From Chloroflexota bacterium (lineage in GTDB: Bacteria > Chloroflexota > Anaerolineae > Promineifilales > Promineifilaceae), in the NCBI GenBank assembly GCA_008501785.1, contig QQUD01000351.1:1-14511 (forward strand): a stretch of 14,511 nt of DNA, given 5' to 3'. Shown piece by piece: positions 6,232 to 14,125 of this stretch. Each line of letters opens with the position of its first letter. Positions within the stretch are counted from its first letter, which is position 1. Both the position numbers and the translations under genes were made by a program. A model generated the notes under the pieces. The model saw nothing but the letters and a program-made list of their open reading frames with translations, did not search any database and was not told the DNA's origin.

Positions 6232-9200
6232 TTATTCTTTTTGTAATGCTGGGCTTTTTTCAAGTGCGGCAATGAGATCTTCGATTTTTACAGGCTTGCT
6301 CACATAGTCGTTCATTCCTGCTGCTATATACTTTTCTCTGTCACCTGCAAGGGCATTCGCTGTCATCGCAATAATGTGTGGTTGTTCTTCTTTGGGCCAA
6401 TCTTTCCGAATCGCATGAGTGGCTGCAACACCATCCATCTCTGGCATTTGAATATCCATCAGCAAGACATCGTAAGGCTGTTTTTTTAGGGCTTCAATTG
6501 CTTCGATCCCATTTCCGGCAATATCTACGTGATAACCCAACCGGGCTAAAATTCGCGTAGCCACTTTTTGGTTGATACTATTATCTTCAACTAACAAAAT
6601 CTGCAGCGGGTGCCGATGATTCATTTCTGGGTCTAGCGTTCTTTTTGTTGATGTTGATTTGTCAATTATTGTAGGGCTTTCTCCACTTATTAGCTTTAGA
6701 AGTGTTGAGAATAAAATAGATGGTTTGACTGGTTTGGTTAAAACCTCGTTACACCCGTTGCATTCATTGCGAGCAATTTGATTGCCAATGGAGGAAAGCA
6801 TAATAATGGGGACATCCCGTTTTTGCAGTAGATTTTTTACATGCTGAACGAATTCTACCCCATCCATACGAGGCATTTGCATGTCAACTAAAATCGCGTC
6901 AAAGTTGATTGGATGTTTTTGCAATATAGTTAGCGCCTTAGCCCCTGAAGAAACGGCAACAGAATCAAGCCCCCAACTTTTTGTTTGTTTGGTTAAAATG
7001 GTTCGGTTTGTTTGGTTATCATCCACGATAAGGAGCCGCTTGTCCTTGAGTTTGTTTGCCAACAATGCGGTTTGGCTTTTGCTATCAGTAGGCGTTATGA
7101 TAGCCTGAATCGTAATATGAAAGGTTGAACCTTTACCGGCATTGCTGTCTACCCAAATGGAACCACCCATCATTTCCACAATTTGTTTGCTAATAGCAAG
7201 ACCTAATCCTGTACCACCATATTCTCGTGTTGTTGAGGCATCAACCTGACTAAAAGAGTGGAAGAGCCGGTTCATTCGATTTTGTGGGATGCCAATTCCG
7301 GTGTCTTGTACAGAAATGTTTAGCTCGTAGGGGCGGCTGTTGTCGTTATTGTAATTGAGATAACGGCCGTTTACGCGAACAACAACTTCTCCCTGGTGTG
7401 TAAACTTAACCGCATTACTCAATAAATTCGCCAAAACCTGCCGAATTCTAGTCACATCACTAATTATGGAACGCGGAACTTTTAGTTCAATATAATAGGC
7501 TAAATTCAACCCTTTCTTATGTGCTCTCGATGCAACCATATCCAGTGAATCTTCAATACAAGTACGCAAATCAAACGATTGCATTTCTAATTCTAAATGG
7601 CCTGCTTCAATTTTAGAAAAGTCAAGAATATTGCTAATAACCGAAAGCAGTGCATCACCGCTGCGTTGTGTCGTTTCAGCAAAATCTTTTTGTTCAGGAG
7701 ATAATTCTGTATCTAACAATAAGCCAGTCATACCGATTACAGCATTTAATGGGGTTCTAATCTCATGGCTCATATTTGCGAGAAATTCGGATTTTGCTCG
7801 ACTAGCCGCGACAGCAGATTCTTTCGCTGATAGTAAATCTTTTTCCGCTTGCACCTGTTCGGTAATATCGCGGACAATTGTCAACATTTGACGATTTGCC
7901 AACTCCGTAATCCTGGCTTCAAAATGCAGCTCACCATCTGGAACGTTTAACTCGTACCGTATCGAAACTAAATCCTTTTCACTGTTAAGTAAATCTGTAA
8001 TTGCTTCCTCAAATAATTGACCCACATTTGCAGGTAGCACTTCCTGCATTCTTTTGCCAAGAAAAATTTCAGGTGGCCTGTGCAGTTTGCTTGAAGATTG
8101 GGCACGAAATTCAAGGATCGTTCCATCACTATTGAGATGGAAAAATAAATCAGGCCATGCTTGGAACACGGCTTCGAGTTCTTCTGTTCTTTCACGCAAC
8201 GCTGTCTCTGCTTGTTCTTGTTCAAAAACACGTTTCTCTAATTCCAGAGCATACGAGCGGCTTTCTTCGTATAACAAAGTGTTTTGCAGGGCTAAGCAAA
8301 CCTGTTCACAAAAAACAGTAATAATGTGTTGTGTCTGTTTATCAAATGCCCTTAACCGTGGGCTTTGAAAATCCATCGCGCCAATAACCTGGTCACCGAT
8401 TCGCAGTGGCACCACATACTCAGATTTAGTATGAGTATCTCCTGTTAGATACCGCTCATCAAGTGAAACATTTGGTACATACACACTGCTACCTGTTCTG
8501 ACTGTCTCTGAGATTAATCCAGGACCTTTTAATAGCAAAGTTTGTGAACCTTCATGCTGGTATTCGCCCTCTTGAGAGAGCCGAATAAGGTGTGGTTGGT
8601 TACTTTCTATCGAGTTGTTTGAATAGATAAATGAATTGAGTAATAAAACTGAACAGTTTCTAATGCCAAATTCAACGGTTGCCGTTGCCGCGACCTGTTT
8701 GGATAACTCCTTTAAATTATTTGCATTAAATAAGTGGGTGGAAGCACGATATAAAGCTGATAGCTCTTCTGAATTTTGTGCAAATGCGTCTGCAACTCGT
8801 TTGCGCTCTAAAGCATTTAAAATTATTTCGGCAATTACAGTGAGGATATATTGAATGGAATCGTTCCAAATTTGTTTGTGATTAAAAGTTTGGAGAACAA
8901 TAAATCCTCTTTCATCTCCCTTGGTTGTGAAGGGCATTGCTGCCATAGATTTTACATTCCCACTTTTTAATCCTGCTACAATTTTTTCATTTTGCAACTT
9001 TTCAATATCATCAATGCGAATAAAGTCAGCCGAACTGAGTTCATTAATAACCCATCTCTTTATAAATTCTGGTGGTTGTTTATATGTATTAATTCCTGGT
9101 TGGATTGAAGCGTGATACCAGCCAAAATTAGATAAGAATGTTATTTTTTCCTGTTTTTGAATATCATTTTTATGGACAAGAAAATGTGTATGTTCAGCAT

Positions 9201-10068
9201 TAAGAAATCGACCAATTAGTTCCAGCGTTTCAATAATACACTTATCAATATGAGCAAGATCGATATTGTTGAATTTTCGAGATATGGTACTTATTAATTT
9301 TTCTTGGCGAATTTTTTCTTGTAAGGTCTCTTCAACTTTTAGGCGTGCTTTTAACTCTAGCTTTGATACGTTTGCTAATTGTGAGTTAGTTAAAGCCTGT
9401 CCAACAATTGATGCAATATTTAAGGCTAATTGAATTTCTTCTTCTTTGAAATCCCGCATTTCACTAGAATTAAGTGCCAGAGTACCAATCACTTTTTCTT
9501 GAACAATTAACGGTAATATTAATATGGAAGCCGTGTTATGTTCTTCGGCAATTTTTGTTAAATGTTTGTTTTGTCTTGAATCGGTTTGGGCATTGAACAA
9601 CATGACTGGCTTGCGTGTTGTAATGACCTCTTTTGTTGCTTGATTATCTTGAAGCGGAATATCAATATTTAATGAAGATTTTTGACTTTTTATCCGGTAT
9701 TCTGCGACAACTGTAAGGTGGTCGCCATTTTGGTGTAGAAATGCAACGGCCGCTTTTGACAAGTTGAATTCTGAGACAAGGCTTTTACAAATGACTTGCA
9801 GCATTTCTTCGCTGTTACTGGCAGTTGAAATTGTGCTCATCACATGATTGAGGATGGTAAGGTTTTTAATTTTCTGTTGCAGGCTTTTTTCGAGAGATGT
9901 GTTAGAAACGGCCGTTATCGACCCATTCCTCCCAACTTGCCCGACTGAATCATTTTCAAGCAAATTATTCAGTCGAGAGAGAAACAGCGCCCACTCTTGC
10001 TGGTTTGGCGTTTTTTCAGGACTCAATCCTGAACTTTCCAATTCTGTAGTTAACAATGGATGGACCAT
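6232..10068 (-). CDS. Hybrid histidine kinase, GAF-GAF-GAF-PAS-HisKA-HATPase-REC-REC
   Basis: The 1278-residue multi-sensor kinase has three GAF domains (about 75-230, 255-420 and 435-600) joined by helical linkers, a PAS domain (about 625-740), HisKA with H768 ([14 protein letters not shown]), HATPase with N885, DTGIGI (922-927) and [10 protein letters not shown] (951-960), and two complete receivers: REC1 with D1016, D1017, D1062, S1092 and K1112; REC2 with E1161, D1162, D1205, T1236 and K1258. GAF domains bind small ligands or serve dimerisation; none shows an obvious chromophore cysteine motif, so the signal is unknown. No signal peptide or membrane helix is present, so it acts in the cytoplasm. 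ATG 10068 has no clear ribosome site but is the only start before the first GAF domain. REC2 closely resembles the last receiver of the downstream kinase, suggesting duplication. An HPt gene precedes it by 87 nt. Confidence 0.94.
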   Translation of the reverse strand: MVHPLLTTELESSGLSPEKTPNQQEWALFLSRLNNLLENDSVGQVGRNGSITAVSNTSLEKSLQQKIKNLTILNHVMSTISTASNSEEMLQVICKSLVSEFNLSKAAVAFLHQNGDHLTVVAEYRIKSQKSSLNIDIPLQDNQATKEVITTRKPVMLFNAQTDSRQNKHLTKIAEEHNTASILILPLIVQEKVIGTLALNSSEMRDFKEEEIQLALNIASIVGQALTNSQLANVSKLELKARLKVEETLQEKIRQEKLISTISRKFNNIDLAHIDKCIIETLELIGRFLNAEHTHFLVHKNDIQKQEKITFLSNFGWYHASIQPGINTYKQPPEFIKRWVINELSSADFIRIDDIEKLQNEKIVAGLKSGNVKSMAAMPFTTKGDERGFIVLQTFNHKQIWNDSIQYILTVIAEIILNALERKRVADAFAQNSEELSALYRASTHLFNANNLKELSKQVAATATVEFGIRNCSVLLLNSFIYSNNSIESNQPHLIRLSQEGEYQHEGSQTLLLKGPGLISETVRTGSSVYVPNVSLDERYLTGDTHTKSEYVVPLRIGDQVIGAMDFQSPRLRAFDKQTQHIITVFCEQVCLALQNTLLYEESRSYALELEKRVFEQEQAETALRERTEELEAVFQAWPDLFFHLNSDGTILEFRAQSSSKLHRPPEIFLGKRMQEVLPANVGQLFEEAITDLLNSEKDLVSIRYELNVPDGELHFEARITELANRQMLTIVRDITEQVQAEKDLLSAKESAVAASRAKSEFLANMSHEIRTPLNAVIGMTGLLLDTELSPEQKDFAETTQRSGDALLSVISNILDFSKIEAGHLELEMQSFDLRTCIEDSLDMVASRAHKKGLNLAYYIELKVPRSIISDVTRIRQVLANLLSNAVKFTHQGEVVVRVNGRYLNYNNDNSRPYELNISVQDTGIGIPQNRMNRLFHSFSQVDASTTREYGGTGLGLAISKQIVEMMGGSIWVDSNAGKGSTFHITIQAIITPTDSKSQTALLANKLKDKRLLIVDDNQTNRTILTKQTKSWGLDSVAVSSGAKALTILQKHPINFDAILVDMQMPRMDGVEFVQHVKNLLQKRDVPIIMLSSIGNQIARNECNGCNEVLTKPVKPSILFSTLLKLISGESPTIIDKSTSTKRTLDPEMNHRHPLQILLVEDNSINQKVATRILARLGYHVDIAGNGIEAIEALKKQPYDVLLMDIQMPEMDGVAATHAIRKDWPKEEQPHIIAMTANALAGDREKYIAAGMNDYVSKPVKIEDLIAALEKSPALQKE

Positions 10069-10155
10069 AGCATTCTATATTTTTTCAAAATGATTTAAGT
10101 TATGTGTAAAAAAATCAGCTCATTTCAACAATGTCATCATAAAGAATGCCACTAA

Positions 10156-10539
10156 TTATTCCACTAATTCTTCCAATACAATTTTTACTTGTGCATACTC
10201 AGCTTCCAACATTGGAAAACTTTTGGCCGACTCTGCTAAATCGCCCGATTTAGCAAACGTTTCAATCTTTTTGCAGTGTGATGAAAAAGCATGTAACCCC
10301 ATGCTTGCACTACTTCCCTTGAGCGTATGAGCAGCTTCTTTCACCTGTTTGCCATCCCCTATGTTGAACCCGGTTTGAATTTTTGCGATGAGAGGTGGGG
10401 CATCTTCCAAAAACATTTCAGCCAACTCAGGAATCATAAAATCTGCAGAATCTCCTAAAGTTTCAGTCAACCAATTTTTCATATTTTGCATTATTTCATC
10501 TTGACTAGATGTAGGAAATTGAGTTTGCAAGTTCATCAT
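10156..10539 (-). CDS. Stand-alone HPt phosphotransfer protein
   Basis: The 127-residue all-helical protein carries the histidine phosphotransfer signature AAHTLKGSSASMG with phosphoaccepting H71, preceded by the helix ELAEMFLEDAPPLI typical of the HPt bundle. It has no kinase or receiver part. HPt proteins shuttle phosphate between receivers. Placed between the receiver-ATPase gene upstream and two hybrid kinases downstream, it is the natural bridge: kinase receiver to H71 to the receiver of the CpaE-like protein. Two adjacent ATG codons (10539 and 10536) follow a strong AAGGAAGG ribosome site; the first is used here, though either is possible. The spacer to the receiver-ATPase stop is 63 nt. 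Confidence 0.92.
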   Translation of the reverse strand: MMNLQTQFPTSSQDEIMQNMKNWLTETLGDSADFMIPELAEMFLEDAPPLIAKIQTGFNIGDGKQVKEAAHTLKGSSASMGLHAFSSHCKKIETFAKSGDLAESAKSFPMLEAEYAQVKIVLEELVE

Positions 10540-10602
10540 TTCGCCTTCCTTTTAAGGTTTGATTTATCAGTAAGAAATCAATTTAGATAATAAAGTATTT
10601 GT

Positions 10603-11859
10603 TTAATTAAAAAGTAATCTTGATTTGCTCTTCTTTTGATTGTTGCTAAAAATTTGCAGCCGGTTGTTTACGCGATGCCAGGCTGTGCTTGGTGAAGCAG
10701 GCGGAATACTGCGATCTGTCTCTTTGCTTTGCCGAAATGCGAAATCTTCCAGAAGTGAAGAAATAGGGTCTTCAGGTTGATTATACACAAACGGGACGCC
10801 ACGGTTAATGGCTGTTACAAATCTCGATGGGGCAAAGGGGATGACCATTGAAATTGGATGACGAAGTGCTGCTTCTATTTTTTTCTTTGCCAGGCCACCT
10901 TGTTCAAACGTCCAATTTAGAACAAGTTTGATTTTTTCTGGTTCGTACCCTAATTTATCGTAGGTATCAAGGGCAATTGCTGCGGCACGAATAGATGCCA
11001 TTTCAGGGCCAAGCAATAAGAGAATTGTATCTGCTTTGTCTAATACTTCGAGAGATGGATTACTAAAGTCATGGGGTAAATCTGCAACAATATACCGATA
11101 ACGTGGACGGAGCAGGTTTATTGATTGGCCTATTAATTCTTGTTGAATCTTCTCTGCTTCAGTTGGGCTGGCTGGTGAGGCGATAAAATTGAGACCGCTT
11201 TCATGTTTGCCAATAATTGCAGATGCACTATTAAAATCTAATTCTGAAATTTCGAATTTGGTCAAATGTGCCCACGTATGTTTCAGTGGATTGTTTAACA
11301 TGAGCGCAATTTGCCCAGAACTGAGAACAGTGTCAACGAGCAGTGTTGCGCTTTGCCATAAATTTTGCAGACAGAGTGCCAAATTAACTGATAAGCTTGA
11401 TGCCCCAATTCCACCTCTCAATGAATGGACGGCAATGAGGTGTGCAAGTTCTGTTGTTTCTAAAGCTTGCATTTGTGCCGCTTCTAATGCTTTAGAGCGG
11501 CGTAGCAATGCAGTAAGCCGTGCAGCCAACTCGGCCCGCTCAAACGGCTTGCTGAGATAGTCATCAGCGCCTGCCTCAAATGCGGCCAATTTATCTTCTA
11601 AATCCTGATCTCCAGTGAGAACTAGAATGGGTATATGAGCAAATTCTGGTTGCCGGCGTAGCTGTCGGGTTACTTCAAAGCCATCGATTCCTGGCATCAC
11701 TTTGTCGGTGATTACGACATCTGGTTTGATAGCTTTAATGCGATTTAAACCATCTTCACCACTTTCGGCAGTCTCTACTTCATATCCTAGCGAAGCTAAT
11801 GATTTTTCAATTACTTTGCGGATCATGCGGTCATCATCAATGACGAGGATTTTAGCCAT
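10603..11859 (-). CDS. Receiver domain fused to CpaE/TadZ-like ParA-family ATPase
   Basis: The 418-residue protein has an N-terminal CheY-like receiver (1-120) with a complete site: D8, D9, phosphoacceptor D52 (VVITDKVMP), T82 and K104 (SKPF). It is followed by a MinD/ParA-type ATPase domain (about 138-375). The P-loop is SLRGGIGASSLSVNLA (146-161), with the two lysines of KGGxGKT replaced, as is common in CpaE/TadZ proteins that place pili or other machinery at cell positions. D176 (LLVDT) and D260 (YIVADLP) correspond to the Walker A' and B aspartates. The C-terminal tail (about 378-418) is Ser/Lys/Asn-rich and probably disordered. ATG 11859 is preferred over ATG 11871 because GGGGGT precedes it. 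The start overlaps the upstream HTH gene by 8 nt, indicating coupling. It is the probable output of the phosphorelay; no Tad pilus genes are in view. Confidence 0.88.
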   Translation of the reverse strand: MAKILVIDDDRMIRKVIEKSLASLGYEVETAESGEDGLNRIKAIKPDVVITDKVMPGIDGFEVTRQLRRQPEFAHIPILVLTGDQDLEDKLAAFEAGADDYLSKPFERAELAARLTALLRRSKALEAAQMQALETTELAHLIAVHSLRGGIGASSLSVNLALCLQNLWQSATLLVDTVLSSGQIALMLNNPLKHTWAHLTKFEISELDFNSASAIIGKHESGLNFIASPASPTEAEKIQQELIGQSINLLRPRYRYIVADLPHDFSNPSLEVLDKADTILLLLGPEMASIRAAAIALDTYDKLGYEPEKIKLVLNWTFEQGGLAKKKIEAALRHPISMVIPFAPSRFVTAINRGVPFVYNQPEDPISSLLEDFAFRQSKETDRSIPPASPSTAWHRVNNRLQIFSNNQKKSKSRLLFN

Positions 11860-12160
11860 GATTACCCCCATTTTGAGTGTCGTTTGTTTTTTTGTGTTTT
11901 TGCATTATTTCTTTTGTACGCACCCAATTGATGACGCTCTGGGTACCAACTCCTAACTCACGGGCAACTGCACGAAAACTGTGCCCTTCTTGATATAGTT
12001 CTATTGCTTGATAACGGACATCGACAGGATAGCCGCGATGATTGGGAGTTGGTGTGTAGGTCCTGTCGCAATTATTACACAGATAACGCTGGCTCCCAGA
12101 TGGGTTGTGGCCTGCTTTTACCTGGCTTTGTGTTGAATGACAATGCGGACAAGTTTTCAT
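11852..12160 (-). CDS. InsA-like zinc-ribbon and helix-turn-helix protein
   Basis: The 102-residue protein starts with a four-cysteine zinc ribbon (C4, C7, C28, C31; CPHC then GSQRYLCNNC), continues with YTPTPNHRGYP, and has a helix-turn-helix (about 46-82, FRAVARELGVGTQSVINWV). This is the layout of IS1-type InsA, the DNA-binding upstream protein of IS1-like elements. No InsB/DDE transposase frame and no terminal inverted repeats are visible, and its end overlaps the receiver-ATPase gene by 8 nt (11852-11859). It therefore looks like either a relic or a captured regulator now heading the signalling operon. No clear ribosome site precedes ATG 12160. A weak -35/-10 pair (TTGTTG, 17 nt, TCTAAC on the minus strand, around 12188-12227) could be the operon promoter. 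Confidence 0.8.
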   Translation of the reverse strand: MKTCPHCHSTQSQVKAGHNPSGSQRYLCNNCDRTYTPTPNHRGYPVDVRYQAIELYQEGHSFRAVARELGVGTQSVINWVRTKEIMQKHKKTNDTQNGGNHG

Positions 12161-12285
12161 GTCATTATTGTATGGATCGTTTCGCTGTTAGACACTCCCG
12201 CTTGAGTACCAACAACCAATGATTAACGTTTTTTTTGCTCCTGCTTTAGTACTATAAAAAAAAATTTGTAATTGAGTGGCGGAAT

Positions 12286-12293
12286 ACGGCCGT
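12286..12293. repeat. ACGGCCGT palindrome (one of six)
   Basis: This is the only copy outside a coding region. The other exact copies are at 431-438, 1630-1637, 5908-5915, 7363-7370 and 9908-9915. All six are followed by T on the + strand, and three (1630, 7363, 9908) are also preceded by A, giving the 10-bp palindrome AACGGCCGTT. Confidence 0.85.
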
Positions 12294-12299
12294 TCCCGT

Positions 12300-12305
12300 T
12301 ATACT
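12300..12305 (+). promoter_or_regulatory. -10 box candidate of the oxidoreductase gene
   Basis: TATACT matches a sigma-70 -10 box and lies 27 nt before the ATG at 12333, leaving room for a short leader with GGGAGAAGGA (12320-12329) as ribosome site. No good -35 box sits at 16-18 nt; TTGAGT at 12272-12277 is 22 nt away. An ACGGCCGT palindrome (12286-12293) lies just upstream of the -10 box. Confidence 0.4.
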
Positions 12306-12332
12306 GTTCGCCCAAAATAGGGAGAAGGATTT

Positions 12333-13358
12333 ATGCGCCAGATATGGGTAAAGAAACATGGCGGTCCAAGCGTATTACAAATTCAAAATGCATCTGACCC
12401 AACACCCCATATTGGTGAAGTAAGAATTCGTGTTCAGATATGTGGTGTTACATTTGCCGAATTGCTGGCGCGAATGGGCTTGTTTAGCGATACACCTGAC
12501 CCGCCTTTTATTCCTGGGTTTGAAGTTGTTGGTGTTGTAGACCAGGTTGGGCAAGGTGTGCCAAACATTAAAGAAGGGGACACCGTTTTTGCAATTACCA
12601 GGCACAGCGGGTATAGCAGTGTTGTGTGTGTGCCTCATACTCAAGTGTTCAAACGGCTAAAGTGGATGCCACCAGCTGATGCAGCTGCCATTTCATTACA
12701 TTATCTCATGGCGTATATGATGTTGGTTGTGATGGGGTCAGTGCGATCTGGGGATAAGGTGTTGATTCATGGCGTTAGCGGTGGAGTCGGTTTAGCTGCT
12801 TTAGACATTTGCCGAATTATGGGTGCTGAAACATATGGAACGTCATCGCCAGAGAAGCATGATTTTTTGCTGAAACATGGCCTGCATTATGCAATTGATT
12901 ATCGCAATCATGATTATGAAAAGGTGTTAAATAATATGACCGGGGGGCGTGGTGTCCAGCTCATTTTGGATCCATTTGGCGGTAAATTTTGGCCCAAAAA
13001 TTATCGCCTATTAGCACCGGCGGGTCGTCTGGTACATTATGGGATGGTAAGCATGGTGACGGGACAAAAACGTTCGCTCGCAGCTACATTGCGAACGTTG
13101 ATAATGATGCCGTTTTATTCACCAATGAAGTTGATGCGGGATAACAAGGCCGTGATTGGCGCAGGTGTGGACCAGTTATGGAACAACTTTAGCATTGTCA
13201 GACCATGGATGAAGCAGCTTGTTACCTGGTATGATGAAGCGCTATTTCGGCCCCAAATTGCCCGATCCTTTGCTTTTGAAAAAGTTGTGGAAGCACACCA
13301 ATATTTACACGAGCGACAAAATATTGGGAAAGTGTTGTTGACGGTTGATGAACCTTGA
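12333..13358 (+). CDS. Quinone oxidoreductase-like zinc-free MDR family protein
   Basis: The 341-residue member of the medium-chain dehydrogenase/reductase superfamily is of the NADPH:quinone oxidoreductase/VAT1-like branch. It has a GroES-like N-terminal domain (1-about 125) with the pattern CGVTFAELLARMG and PFIPGFEVVGVV, then a Rossmann domain with the nucleotide motif HGVSGGVGLAAL (146-157) and GRLVHYG. The cysteine/histidine set for catalytic or structural zinc is absent, as in quinone reductases. Such enzymes reduce quinones or enones with NADPH in the cytosol; the substrate here is unknown. ATG 12333 has a strong GGGAGAAGGA ribosome site. The gene is divergent from the signalling operon and stands alone: a terminator overlaps its stop codon. 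Length is normal for the family. Confidence 0.9.
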   Translation: MRQIWVKKHGGPSVLQIQNASDPTPHIGEVRIRVQICGVTFAELLARMGLFSDTPDPPFIPGFEVVGVVDQVGQGVPNIKEGDTVFAITRHSGYSSVVCVPHTQVFKRLKWMPPADAAAISLHYLMAYMMLVVMGSVRSGDKVLIHGVSGGVGLAALDICRIMGAETYGTSSPEKHDFLLKHGLHYAIDYRNHDYEKVLNNMTGGRGVQLILDPFGGKFWPKNYRLLAPAGRLVHYGMVSMVTGQKRSLAATLRTLIMMPFYSPMKLMRDNKAVIGAGVDQLWNNFSIVRPWMKQLVTWYDEALFRPQIARSFAFEKVVEAHQYLHERQNIGKVLLTVDEP

Positions 13359-13391
13359 GAAAGATGGTTACTAATCTCTCTCAGGTTTTTT
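13351..13391 (+). terminator. Intrinsic terminator overlapping the oxidoreductase stop codon
   Basis: AACC (13351-13354) and TGAGA (13356-13360) pair with TCTCA (13379-13383) and GGTT (13384-13387), a 9-bp stem with one bulged T and an 18-nt loop, merging into six Ts (13386-13391). The left arm contains the TGA stop codon (13356-13358). Confidence 0.7.
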
Positions 13392-13410
13392 GTAAGTCTA
13401 TTAAGTAAAG

Positions 13411-13515
13411 TTGTCATTCCGAACCCTTCGATACCTCGGGGCAGGCTGTCTTAGGAGTGAGGAATCCCTTGTAAAGAAGGTAGTAGGGATTCCTCAGCGG
13501 ACTTCGGAATGACAA
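13411..13515. repeat. 105-bp dispersed palindromic repeat
   Basis: The outer arms TTGTCATTCCGAA (13411-13423) and TTCGGAATGACAA (13503-13515) are perfect 13-bp complements. Nested inside, GAGGAATCCCT (13459-13469) and AGGGATTCCTC (13485-13495) are perfect 11-bp complements around a 15-nt loop. Similar GTCATTCCGA...GAGGAATC palindromes recur in intergenic DNA of unrelated bacteria, from general knowledge. It sits between two convergent genes and encodes nothing; the stem could also limit read-through from either side. Confidence 0.8.
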
Positions 13516-13533
13516 TTGTAAAGTTGGACGTTT

Positions 13534-14109
13534 TTAAATTATGCGGCGGCGCAATTCGAAGAAGATGCCAATTCCAATTAAAGATAAACCTAGGATTGTA
13601 CCGGCGAATAGCCAGAGAGGGGTAGTGTCTTTTGCTGCACCAGATTCAGGTAAGATGATGACAGCATTGCTGCTGCCACCCGTGGTAGTGCCGCCAGCAG
13701 TTGTGACTGTGCCCACTTTTTGCACACAGAAATTAATATCGGTTACTACCAATGTTTCCTCGAAAACAGCTGCATAACGTGTTTTCTCTGATGTGACAAC
13801 CCATTTGGTTGAGTCTGGATTGGCTGTTACGCGCCAGTTGCTTTGTCCTGCAGCGACGAGTCCGTAGGTGCCATCATCACCGGTTATTAAGTTGATGACA
13901 ACAGCTTCATCGCTGCTCACAAATTCAAGCTCTATATGTGAAATTGGATCTTCACCTGCAACACCTGTGTCGATGCAAAGACCATCTCCGTTTACATCTT
14001 CGTGAACTTTACCATGAATTTCACCGCGTTTTTGTTGGGCGAAAGCGATACTTGTTCCTAGTAACAACAAAATTGCCAAAATAATACTGATATTTACACG
14101 TTTACTCAT
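13534..14109 (-). CDS. Secreted surface protein with LPESG sortase sorting signal
   Basis: The 191-residue precursor has a signal peptide (SKR, then a hydrophobic core at about 7-22, likely cleavage after AFA at 24). A single beta-sandwich-like domain follows (about 28-130), beginning GEIHGKVHEDVNGDG, which resembles SdrD B/Cna B-type repeats with a DxNGDG calcium-binding-like loop; C45 and C128 could form a disulfide. A Thr/Gly-rich linker (133-147) leads to the sorting signal LPESG (153-157), a hydrophobic helix (about 164-184) and the RRR tail. A sortase would cut between S and G and attach the protein to a surface amine. The sortase gene lies 16 nt upstream on the same strand. The start follows a strong GGAGGT ribosome site (14114-14119). 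The binding partner and role of the displayed domain are unknown. Confidence 0.86.
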   Translation of the reverse strand: MSKRVNISIILAILLLLGTSIAFAQQKRGEIHGKVHEDVNGDGLCIDTGVAGEDPISHIELEFVSSDEAVVINLITGDDGTYGLVAAGQSNWRVTANPDSTKWVVTSEKTRYAAVFEETLVVTDINFCVQKVGTVTTAGGTTTGGSSNAVIILPESGAAKDTTPLWLFAGTILGLSLIGIGIFFELRRRII

Positions 14110-14125
14110 GAGTTACCTCCTCACT

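Noticed and set aside
10069..10155. Possible terminator between the HPt gene and the large kinase (minus-strand AAAT...ATTT followed by Ts)
   Set aside because: The possible stem is only about four A-T pairs, too weak to call; the spacer is simply AT-rich.
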